Shown here piece by piece: positions 10,884 through 22,800 of a DNA stretch of 64,000 bases (the first letter of the stretch is position 1; every line of letters begins with the position of its first letter). The notes under the pieces are model-generated. The model was not told the DNA's origin and searched no databases. It worked only from the letters and a program-made list of their open reading frames with translations. The stretch comes from Blepharisma stoltei (taxonomy: Eukaryota > Ciliophora > Heterotrichea > Heterotrichida > Blepharismidae): contig CAJZBQ010000036.1 in NCBI GenBank assembly GCA_914767885.1, forward strand, positions 1-64,000. The letters are read 5' to 3'. The position numbers and the translations under genes are program-made.

Positions 10884-13800
10884 CTACTTTCTACTCGAGA
10901 ACTCATAATCATTTGTTGGTAAAATTTGCACTTTTTTATTTTTGGAAAATCTTCTTTTGAAAAAAATAATCCATCTCTTGACTCTCCAATTTACAAATTT
11001 AAAGCAGCAATACATTTCTATCACTGCAAGAATTACTGGCAAAATCAAGCCATTTATCATCAAAAATGAAATTAATGCTTGGAGAATGTACAATAAATAA
11101 GCACCAATATTTGCTATTGGGTAATTATTCAATTTTTCAAAAGAATAAAGCCAGCAGCCTCCTATCCAAGCAAAACTAAGCAAATACCCAACCATTACCT
11201 TCCAATTTTTAGTTGAGTCATTTTTATTCTTTACTAGCTGATTCTCCAAAAATCTGTCCTTTAGAAAAACTTTCAAAAATAGTGGCAAGAATCCAAGGAT
11301 AAATGATACAAACCATATCACTAATGTTACTTCGGGAAACTGGAAGATTAAGTCAACTTGATTGTTAATGTATTTGGTATATCCATCAAAAGCTGATATT
11401 GCAATCGCGATTTCAGTCGATACAGCAGCAAAAAAATATATAAGTCTCCCTTTTCGAGAGAAGTTTAAATCAGTGTTCCCAATGATGCCAAAAATGTGAT
11501 TATTTGAGATAAAAAATTGAATGAAGGTTGTGGATGGAGTGAAATTATCGATTTTGTGCTCCACGAGTTTTGTTAAAAATTTGGGTAATATTGAGAAAAA
11601 AATAGGAGTATAATCGTCATCGTTTGAATTTTCAATCATCCCTTCTAGCTCATTGCCAATACCTTCAACTTTTATGTCATCCAGATCTATCGGAACTCCT
11701 ACTGGTATATTTGTGTCTCTTCTCGAGATATCGTCCCTGACAAATGCAGTTTTTCATTCAGGTTGAGATAATGATTCTTTTAGGGATGCAAAAAATCACT
11801 TTCTTAAGAATCCTTCTAGCTTCAGTGTAGGAGTTCTCAGCTTTATGTATGCAAAAATATTTCCTTCAAGCTTTTTAATGGATTTAATAAGAGTTTCTTT
11901 TGATTCACATTTTAATTTAGTATCATCAAAATCTTTTTTTGGAGCATTTTCATCTTCATATGGGTTTAATATATATTTTCTTATAGCTTGAATGATTCAA
12001 TTATAATGCTTGTATTTGATTTTTTGTTTGAAAGTTTCCATACAATTTACTAAATTTAAGACTGGCACATATGAAAATCTTAACAAATTCCTAATTTGCT
12101 TCTGTTTTATTTTGGAAATAAATGTGAGCAATCCATTTTTTTCTTTATAAAGAAATCGCGCCCATAATAAAAATTTTTCACTTTCCTCATTTTTCGCGCT
12201 ACATAGTGCATTTATGACTGTTTCTATATCTTCCAAATTACGTTTGTCAATACAGTTCTCAATATGCATTTTAATCCTTTCAAAAGTAAGCAATGAATTT
12301 AGTATATTTTGGTCTTCAATTATGCTCGTTAATTTATTTCTTAATTCCTTTTTAAAGTAAGGGTAGACTTCATTTTTTTCTAAGTTCGTAGTTTCAGAGT
12401 CTTTTCTCTCCTCATTATCATTTCACTCGTTTTCAACCTCATATATTTCCCCTTTTTCCCAAATCTGCATAAGTTTGTCAACGTTTATCAGCTGGTTATT
12501 CACATAGAGATTGCTGCTTAGTATGCTTATCTCCTTAGCAATTGTTTCATTAATATTCAATGTTTGCTCTTTTAAAGGGTCTGCATATTTTCGTTCAAGC
12601 CTACTAATATCTAGCCATGCAAAATAAAGCACAAAGAGTAAAGATCCGAATATTACAAATACTGGAATAGCACCAACCTTGGGAATTTCAAGATTCACTG
12701 ACTTAGCTCTGTCTTTCAAATTCCTTGAAACTGATGGGTAAGGCGGAATCATTATCAGTCCTGCAATTTCACAAGTACAAGTTGCCACACCTTCCGATTT
12801 GAAAAATGTTTCACAAAACTTAAAAGAAAACTGACTGATTTGCTGAAGATAGACAGAGCAAGTCATTTGTAAATCTTTGTCGTAAACATCATAAGCAACC
12901 ACAACACTTAAATTCGTTAGCAGTGGAGCAGTTATTACTGGGCTAAATATCGAGTCGGTGTTTTGAGAAATCCCGACTTGGACTAGGCTTGACTCATATT
13001 GATCAGAATAGTCAAATTTACTGTCTACTTGAGTGTCTGGGGCGTTAATATTTAAATTTCCTTCTCTGAATGTAAAAGGCTCTGGGTATTTGTAAAAGCT
13101 TGTTGCCTCCTTTTGAAAACTGTTAGAAATGCTTTTGAAGGGATTAAGGGTAAGAACAGAAAGCAAATATATTGTTGAATCTGGATTCTTTGAAGTGTCA
13201 ATATTAAATTGAGCATCAGTATTAGGCTTAGATGAGTTATAACTGACACGATCAGATATAGAATGCCCATTTACAGAAAGGCAAGTCGAATTAAATTTCA
13301 TCCCAGTAAAGTTCACTGGCTCCTCATTTGGGTTTACCGGAATTAAGTACTTTAAGCTTGCTTCATTATAAGTCTTATTCATCAAACTATGGATTTCTAT
13401 TTCTGAAAGATCACTTGAATTCTTTTCCAAGAGTGAGCCAAGGTTTTGCATAAGCAAATCAATATTGGGAAGGGCTGTCATATAAGCATGAGTGTCTAAA
13501 ACTTTGGTTTTATTTAAAGCACTGTCTTGAGTTTCATGCAGTTTCACCAAAGTGGTTTCGTTTAAGCTTGTCGCACTCTCGAGCAAAATATTGACACTAT
13601 CCATGACTGTGCTGGAATCCGACAAGCCTGTGCCTTTCATAGAGTTGTTCATTCATTTATCTAGTGCATCAACAGAGTTAGATATGCTGGAATTTATTTC
13701 TTCATCGTCATTAGTCGTATTCGATATATAAAGGCCTGCAGCAGTTATTGAAGAAATGAGCAGGCTTGAATCCATAGTCTCAGTCCCATTAGCCACCAAA

Positions 13801-16800
13801 TTTTCAGTGAAGTTTTTAATAGAAATGCTGCCTGTATCATTTAGATAAACTATTGATTCCACTTCAATAAAAGTTCCATAGGAATCATAGACTCTACCGA
13901 GCAAAATCGCTTCCCCTATAATGCCAAGCTTTATTGTGAATTTGTTTTCTGTTGTTTTTGGTATTAACGCTCTGGTGCTGTTTTCCAATTTTATGAAGAT
14001 TTGGTAGGATAAAGGCTCATTGCCTTCAGGATCGCTCCATCCTGAAAATAAAATCCCAAATTTAGTTTCTAAAGTATTTCCTTTAGAATTGTTATCAATT
14101 TCGAAAGTTCCTCCATTTGGTGGGCAGTTAACATATCGTTTTAGGGACACTTTTGTTTTTGCATAAGTTTTTTTATCGATTACTGTTACTGTAAATTCAT
14201 ATTCTCTTCCAGGAGTTAAACTGAACTCTTTGATTGTAATCCCAGCTTGATCTATAGGTGTTGTAGGAGTAAAAGTCAGATTATTGGCTTCTCCCCAAGA
14301 AATAATTGTGTTCATTTCGTTTTCTACATGAGCAAGAATTCTCACAGGAGATGATCAGTCCAAAAATGGATATTTTGTTATGATATAAACTTTTGGAGCA
14401 ATACCTGGCGAAACAAATACCCAATAATTTGCAGTGACTGATGGATAATCAGTCAAACTGATAGTAAAATCGCAAGTAAAGTAAGAATTTATATTTCTTA
14501 TTTCCAAATTAAAAGAATTCCCAGCGATTTCAACAAATTTTCCATAAGTGCAACTTTTTTCAGCAAATTTCACAGATCCCTTCTCCAATGGATATATTTC
14601 ATCGCTTCCATAGGTTGCAGTTAGATTAACAGTAATATAAGAATTAGAATAGACCGTCGTGTTTACACCTAAAACCATCAGATTAGGAGGCGGCGGAGTT
14701 GCAACAACTTTTACACTAGCAGAGCGAGTATAAGTGCCACGATTGAATAGTACGTTTGCAGTCACGACATATTCACCGATTTTTGAAAATAAATAAGTAA
14801 ACTCAACACCTGATGTGCTGTAATCTGTATCTTCAGACAACTGTCTATTACTTTTTGCAACGCTTCAAGAAATTGAAGGATTTGGATCTAAGTCTATAAG
14901 AGTGCTTTTTTGATATTGGAATTTTAGCTTTAATGGTGAATCGGTACCGATATTGAGGGTTTCTTTATTAGCTATAGAAATGGCTACTTCATCATATATC
15001 ATGTTAACTGAAGTGGTAGATAAATCAGATTGGCCAAACTTGTCAGTTACGTTCAAAGTTACCTCAAAGTAATTATGATCTTTTGCGCTCTCGCAACTTT
15101 CTAATTTGCCCCTCAATTAATGAATTAGGCCTGCTTAATATTTTCTGTAATTTTTTTAAAAAACACCTAAGGTTTCAAACGATTTCAAGCTAATTCTAAG
15201 AAGAATAGAATAAAATAAATTAGTACACTATTATGAATAAAAATTATCCTAGCTATTTGAATGAGAAAAACTCTTGGTATTTCTGAATGAGTAAGGTAAT
15301 ATTGTAAAATTTTTGATTTATACCACCAGAATAGCTTAAGAACTTGCTTAAAGATCATAAAAATGTAAGATTTCCCATTCCCGTTGATCGAGATCCGTCA
15401 AGAGTCAATTCGCAAGAGCAGCAGATTGAGCTAATTTGAGTGATATTAGCTTTCGGCTTAGGGGGTTTTTCCTCCTTGATACTCATAGTTATATATGCAA
15501 GATTAGTTTCATTAGTATTTGAGTCAGCAAAAACTTTTTCAATGAATGTCAAGGATTTTGCACTGTCTTGAATATGGCCTAGATAAATTTCCAATTCATT
15601 TTTAGATATTTTGAAGCAAGAAACGCTTTTTCCTAGGGAGATTATTGAATCTTTTGACAATATTTTATCGCATTGAGCAGATGAGCATTTCTCATTAGTA
15701 CAAAATTCCTCTGTGAAAACTAATTGATTATATAATTTAATTTTGAGATAACTTATCTCAAAATAATATTTTATGTTTATCAATTCTTGATGGATAATCA
15801 AATACTTTGAAAAATCATCATAAAAAGCGTTAAAAGATATAGGATATAAATATCCTTGATACTGAACTTGGACAACTGAAGGGTTGCTACTAATGCTGTA
15901 GCTTGGGTTAATAGATAGCGTGAATGAGCATGTAAAATTTTCGTTGAAAGAGCTAAATGAGCATTCATTACTGCTTACTCCCTTAGCTACTCGATAGCCA
16001 TTAATATTACTTAAATATAGAGAAGTCCGCCGTAATTCCCAATTAAGGACCTAACTCCACCCATAGCGCTCCACTTGGCTACTCACCATCAACCGTCTCA
16101 GAGCCTTCAAAATGTTGCTTCTTCTGAACAAGGATATGCACTCGCTACCCGAAGTTGAATGAGGTAAGCAACCTTCCGTATGCCAACAGAGTTGTCCTTT
16201 CCGAAAATTTGAAAAACAAATTTTCTGGCCAAAATGGAAATCCAAAGCATTAGACGTAACTTCCAGTTTCACGCTAGTGAGCTGCCTGATTGACAACATG
16301 GATGTCCTTGGAATAGCTGAGCTTCCCCTTTTCAACCTTGGAAACTATTTCCCGTGTGTAAAAAACTTGACATCAGAATGAGCTGCGGTTAACCAAGTTT
16401 GACATTGCACCAAGCCGGATATACCACATAGCACTAATTCACTTCCACAAGGTCCCAACATAGTCGGCTACAGGTGTTGAGAAAAAGGATTGGTTCGCCG
16501 TCGCCATTTTAATATGCATATAGCTGCTCGATAACCAATTTTTTCAAAATTTATATAAATTAATTAATTAAGCAAAGCAATTTTAAAGTTTAAATCTATT
16601 TTATAAATAGTTGCTAGTATTAAATATATACACTAGACAATTGATATTAAAAAATTTTTTACTAATCAAGATGGGAGGAGAGTCAGCAAAAAATCTGTGC
16701 TATTTAATAACTCAACACTCTCAATAAAGCCATGAATGGTGTTGATAATAAATTCTCCACTTCAGTTTCCTACAATGACATTTTCTTGAGGTATAGAATG

Positions 16801-19800
16801 AAACCAATATAGTTCAGGGCTATTCTCATAAGGAGCCCTGATACAATTAAGTCTATCTAAAGATAAGCAATAATTCTCAACACAATTACATTTTTCAATT
16901 CCTGAAGCATGGGGGATGCATTCAATACAATTTGTTTTTCCAAAATTGGGGCATATAGCACATAAAGGATCTTGGCAAATATTGCAAGTATCATCTCTTA
17001 TGCACCCTTTATTGCAAGAAATGGGGCAACTTTTACATTTATCATTCTCCACTGAATAAAATTCATTTATCTTGCACGGAGATAAGCAATCTCCTAAAGA
17101 AGGTCCACAAGTTCCAAGGCTTTCCGAATCTTCAAGTTTATTTCTGCTATTCTTCCATATTTGAAACTTATATAAAAACCCTTTAAAATGCGACTTTGAG
17201 CTTTTTCCTATAAAAAGAGTCGAACTCACCATATCTCTAAATAGCAAATCCGGGAATCCTCGTGTTATTATTTCTCTGTCATTTGCATACGCCCATAAAG
17301 ATGTTACAGAACTTTCGTATGAAATAGTGCAAGAGACGTAAGTTCAGCCTTCAAAACTGATTCCTGACATTTGAAAAGTAAAATTCTGAGAAAATCTATC
17401 TTGCAGAGTTATTGACAAAGCTCCATTACTTGCTAATAAAAGTCTATCTCCCTGCTCAAGAATGTCTCCATTTCCTTGGCTCCAAATTCACATCAAAAGC
17501 GAAAAAGTGTGAGAAAAATAAAATGGCTGCTCGCTTTGGAGGAATGCAAAATTTCCATCAAAAAAGAAGCCCCTGTCCTTTGCTAGCACTGGGTCTTCAT
17601 TTTCAGGTGAATTAAAAGGGTTATATGAAGCTTTATTAGCCCCAGCAATAAACTTTCCATAAGTTTCATTGAAATTATCCTTTGAATTTATTTCAGCCAT
17701 TACGCATAATTCTTTACCAGCACATTCTTCAAGCCCAGTTGGGTATTGGCCTAAGCAGACATTATCTACTAATTCCCCTTTCACGCATTCTAAGCAAGAG
17801 AAGTATCCTTGACCTCTACAAGTTGAGCAGTAGTCCAGGTCACAATACTCACAAAAATAGTCAGAGCCATCTGTGGTTAAAATAGTATTAGCGTCACAGG
17901 CACAATTTTGTTCGTTTAAATTATGAGCTCTTTCTATGCATTTGTAGCAATTTGAAGTATCAGAAAACCCTGAGCATTCTTGACAGAGCTGATCATTACA
18001 CAGTTTGCATGATGGAAATCTCACACAGGTAGTTTCGCATGATGAATTGCATTGTTTGCAGGCTGAACCATCTCAATATTCAAATAGTTCGCAAGATCAT
18101 AAACAGTTATCATCTTTATCAGGTTGGCAAATACTTATTTCTGAATAACTGATAAAATCATGAACAGCGCCTATATAAAGCTTAAAATTATATATGAATC
18201 CAGCGAATCCTGGGCCTCCAATGACTATTTCGCTTGGAATATCTCGGAAAATACTTTTATCTTGAGATATTGAATTATGCTGTATATTATTTAAGTAGCT
18301 ATGAAGTGTTGTAGCTCCGCTAGAATAAGACACTGAAAATGATATATGCATCCAACTACTGTAAAAAGCTTCAGGGGTAATCACTGGTATATTTGCATCC
18401 AAAGGATCTTTTAAAGTAATATTCAGAATGTGGCTGCTCGAAAACGCAAATTTACCCTCTTTTCTAACTATTATGCCTACTATTTTTGCATGAACCCAAG
18501 CCGCTATAGAAAAAGAATGAGAAAGGTAAACCATTTCTTCTGTTTTTAAAAATCGATTATCTTCAAAATATAGTCCTCTCTTGATTGCTGGGATTGGATC
18601 AAAATTCAGTTCTGGGTCCATGAAAAAATAATGCTGGCTTCTATTTTTACCAGTTTTAAAAATATCATACTCTGCAAACTCTTCAGAAAATTCGGCATCA
18701 ATAGCTGCATATGCATCTTCTTTACTCCCCCCCCCCCCTCCGTGAGCGAACAAAAAAATTTTGTTCGCTCACGGAGGGGGGTTTAATTTTTTTTTTTAAA
18801 AAAAAATTTATATATAAATTTTTTATAAAAAATATTTTTTTCGAAATTTAAAAAAATCCTAATTTGCAAAAATTGGGAAGCAAATATTAATTTAATTTGC
18901 AAAATTTATGTTTTAAAACGCAATTTGTTTAAAAATTAAACAGAATTAGCTCTAGATTTCATTATACTAATTATCACTTATATATCAAAATTTTTTTTCC
19001 ATAAAAATTTTTTCTATTTAAAAAATTTTTGTTCACTCACGGAGGGTGGGTTTTTGGTCAAAAAATGGCGATTTTTCTAATGGTTTTGTTCGCTCACGGA
19101 GGGGGGGGGGGGGGGGAGTTAGCATTTATATAGCCATATGGATATTCATCGAGGCAAGCTGAGCCAACCAAAACCCCTGCTTTGCATTCAGAGCAGTCAA
19201 ACCATTTACCAGTGCTACAGATATCGCAATATAAAGCATCACAGTACTCGCATTTATGATCATACATAGTTTCCACAAAAATAGCGTTTCCATCACATTC
19301 GCATTTTTCTGTCCCATGGGCTCTTTCTGTGCATTGCTCGCAATGTGATAAATCGCTGAACCCTGAACATTTTATGCATAATTGGTCTGCACATATATTG
19401 CAAGATGGAGCTCTTACACAGTTTAAAGTGCAAGAACTGTTGCAGGATTTACAGCTACCGTCAAAGTACTCAGACAGTTTGCAAGGGGCTATACAATTTT
19501 TATAATCTCCTGATATACAGAAAATGCTGTCTAAGTCTGTACCTATACTTTCAATTAGTCCAATATACATTTTAAAGCTAAAAATAAAACCTGTAAATCC
19601 AGAATTTGTGCCTTTTCCAATAAATAAGTGGCTTGACTTGTCCCTAAACAAATACTGTGAATAAGTATTGAGAGAGTGCTGCATGTCATTCTTATAGGCT
19701 GAAATTGTTGTTGAGCCATTAAAATAACTGACGATAAGAGTGAATAAATTTCAATCACTTGAAGAAATAGCACTAGTTTCTGATAATAAAATTGACTGAA

Positions 19801-22800
19801 ATGGATTTATCAGTGAAGCCTGAGCTGAAAAATTGCTAGGCAAAACTATTCGATTTTCTTTTTCTATAATATTTCCAGCTCCATAACTATTGATTCACAA
19901 AGCAATTGAAAAGGTATGCGAGAAATAGAGAGGGGCATCAGAAACCAAGAATTGGCTGGAATTAAAATGAAGTCCTCTTCCTTTAATTGGAATAGGGTCG
20001 CACTCTTCAGGATTTTGCCAATAATTAAAAGAGCTTGAGCTGCCACAAGTTTTAAATACGTCATAATCTCCACTAAATTCTGATTCAAATTTTGCATTAA
20101 TTACCAAGCAGGCCGAACCAAGGCACTTATTCTCTTCAAAGCCATAAGGAACTTGGTCTAAGCAAACCCTTTTGATTAAATAACCACTTTCACACTCCTT
20201 GCAATCGAAATAAATTGCTTCGCGCTTGTCACAGACTGTGCAGTAGCCGTTGTCGCATTTTTCACAAGCCCAGTCTATTTCATATTTTATAAGAATTGAG
20301 TCAGGATTGCAGGTGCAAACTGAACCTTGAGCATTGACTACACATTCATTGCAAGAGCCGTCACTGAAACTTGGGCACTTTATGCAAAGTCTATCAGAGC
20401 AAAGATTGCAAGACTTGGGTCTTATACAGCCGCTTGAGCATGTATCGTTGCAAGCAATGCAACTATCATCATAAAACTCAAAGAAAGTGCAAGGTGATAG
20501 GCAAGGCCTCTCGCTACCCACCGCACAAATTGATTTGTCATTATAAAGTGATGGATCATTTATAGTACCAATAAACAGCTTAAAATCATAGATAAAGCCT
20601 TTAAAATAAAAATTACTTCCCCCTTTTCCGATCACTAAATAGCTCGAAACATCTCTGTATAAATACTCAGACTCTGATAGTTTTCTGGCTTGGATACCAT
20701 TCAAAAAAATAGTTATCGTTTGAATTCCGTTTAAAGAGCTTAATGCTAATTCAAATTGGCACCAGCCACTTATAATAGATTGAATAATTGACTCTTCTTT
20801 AACTCCACCAGCGGGGCCGAACATAGTGATTTGGGCAGAAAAATCACTTCCTACCATAATTCTATCATTTTTTTGAAAAATAACTCCTTCTCCATAGCTA
20901 TTAATTCAGGAAACAATTGAAAATGAATGTGAAAAGTAAAGCAAGTCTGAAGCCAAAAATTTGTTTCCATTAAAGTAAAGCCCTCTATCTTTTGCTGGGA
21001 TTGGATCACATGCCTCAGGGTTATTCCAGAAATGAAATGTATCTGAGCCACTGCATGTTCTGAAAACGTCATATACCCCTGTAAAATCTGTCTCAAACTC
21101 AGCATTGATGACTAAGCATGGTAATTCAGAACAGCGATCAGCTCCATATGGGTTTTCATCGAGACAAACTCCTTGAAATAAATATCCTTTCGAGCATTTG
21201 TTGCAGTTAAAATAAGTTTCCTCTCTCATAGCACATTCTTCGCAATAGTCAGTGGAGAGCCAACCTGCCTTATTAATACCTGTAGTCAGACGGAGTCTGG
21301 GGACCTTTTGGGAGGGAGAGCAGCGTTCGATGAGTGTGTCAGGTCAGGTTCTACTTGGCCTGTGGAGTTGGCTCACATCCAGGTCAAGGTTTTACCTGGA
21401 TTTGAAGTTGGAAAGGGATAGTCCAGCAAGGTCGGAGGGTGCTTACCCGAACAATAGGGAATTATCTTAACGCGATACCGGGAGATGCGCTCTAGGCTAC
21501 AAGTTTCATCTCTGTTGAGAGCCTGACCAACAAAATTCACTTTTTGAATTTTCGGGAAAGGTAACCTCATCGATATACTGCACAGTGACCCAGTGTCTTT
21601 ACCTCCGGCTAGCAACTGCAGACCCTTGTTTGGAGGGAGTAGCACAAAACTTAGTCTGTGCATTCAGACTGGCAAGCAAGGGTATGACGCGGAGCAAAGG
21701 ACTTGAAAAGTATTAGTGGATTGGCAGTGAGATTCTCTATAATATTTAATGAATGAGTCTTACTCTCCGCAATAATTATTATCGCATTTTAGGCACTTTC
21801 ATTTGGATTGTATTAGTATTGAATCTGCATTGCAAGAACAAACTGCACCTTGAGCATTTTCTGTGCACGTAGTGCATAAGCCTTCACCAAAGCCTTTACA
21901 TACATTGCATAGCTGATCTGCACATATATTGCAGGAAGCTGACCTCACGCATCCCATTGTGCAAGAAGAGTCACATTGCTTGCACGAATTTGTTGAAGAT
22001 TCAAAATAATAATCATGGTCGCATTCTAGCAAGCAGCTACTAGTTGAGTCTCCACATGCTTTCTTTATATAGCTTGAAAAATCAGTCACTGCGCCTATTA
22101 TTAGTTGAAAACTGTAAATAAAGCCTGTGAAATTTGAGTTCGAGCTCTTGCCAAGAACTATAGCTTATGCAGGCTTTATAATCCTCTTTCGGTGAAAATC
22201 GGCACAGAAATAGAGCCTAAAACTCCAAGCCTAATTGCTCTATATCATCAGCTTCACTGCCTAATTATATCATCAGCCGAGCAGCAAACGAGCTCAGTTT
22301 CAGTCTGATGTGTGAGAGAGCAATCTATAAGTTTTCCCAAGCTATAAATAATTTGAAGGCAAATCTCTGAATAAAGATTTATCATAAGTCTGCTGAAAAA
22401 GTGAGTTTCCATTAGTAAGAGTTGTGATTGTTGTCGCTGAGTTGGAGAAAGCAACTACCAATGAGTAAAAGGTTCAAGCTGAAAATGAAGTGGCGTCGTA
22501 GGTCACTATTGAAAATTTAGTAGCCAGATAATTTTCAAGGGTTATAACTGCATGAAAGTTATAGGTAACGATAATTTTATCCAACTTTTCCAAGAAGTCA
22601 CCACTTTTCGATTTTATCCATAAATTAATAGTAAACTCATACGGTAAATAAATTTCTTGATTTGATTGTAGATAAGCTCCATTATCAAAGTATAGTCCTC
22701 TTTTAACCATAGGGATTGGATCAGATATTTCTGGGGAATTAAATGGAGCAAAAGTGTAACTATTTGTACCAGTTATAAAGATTCCATATCATCCTTTGAA

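Noticed and set aside
16051-16335. 94-codon minus-strand ORF in the 16-kb insert
   Set aside because: No recognisable domain, and the related element at 21.3 kb does not keep the frame.
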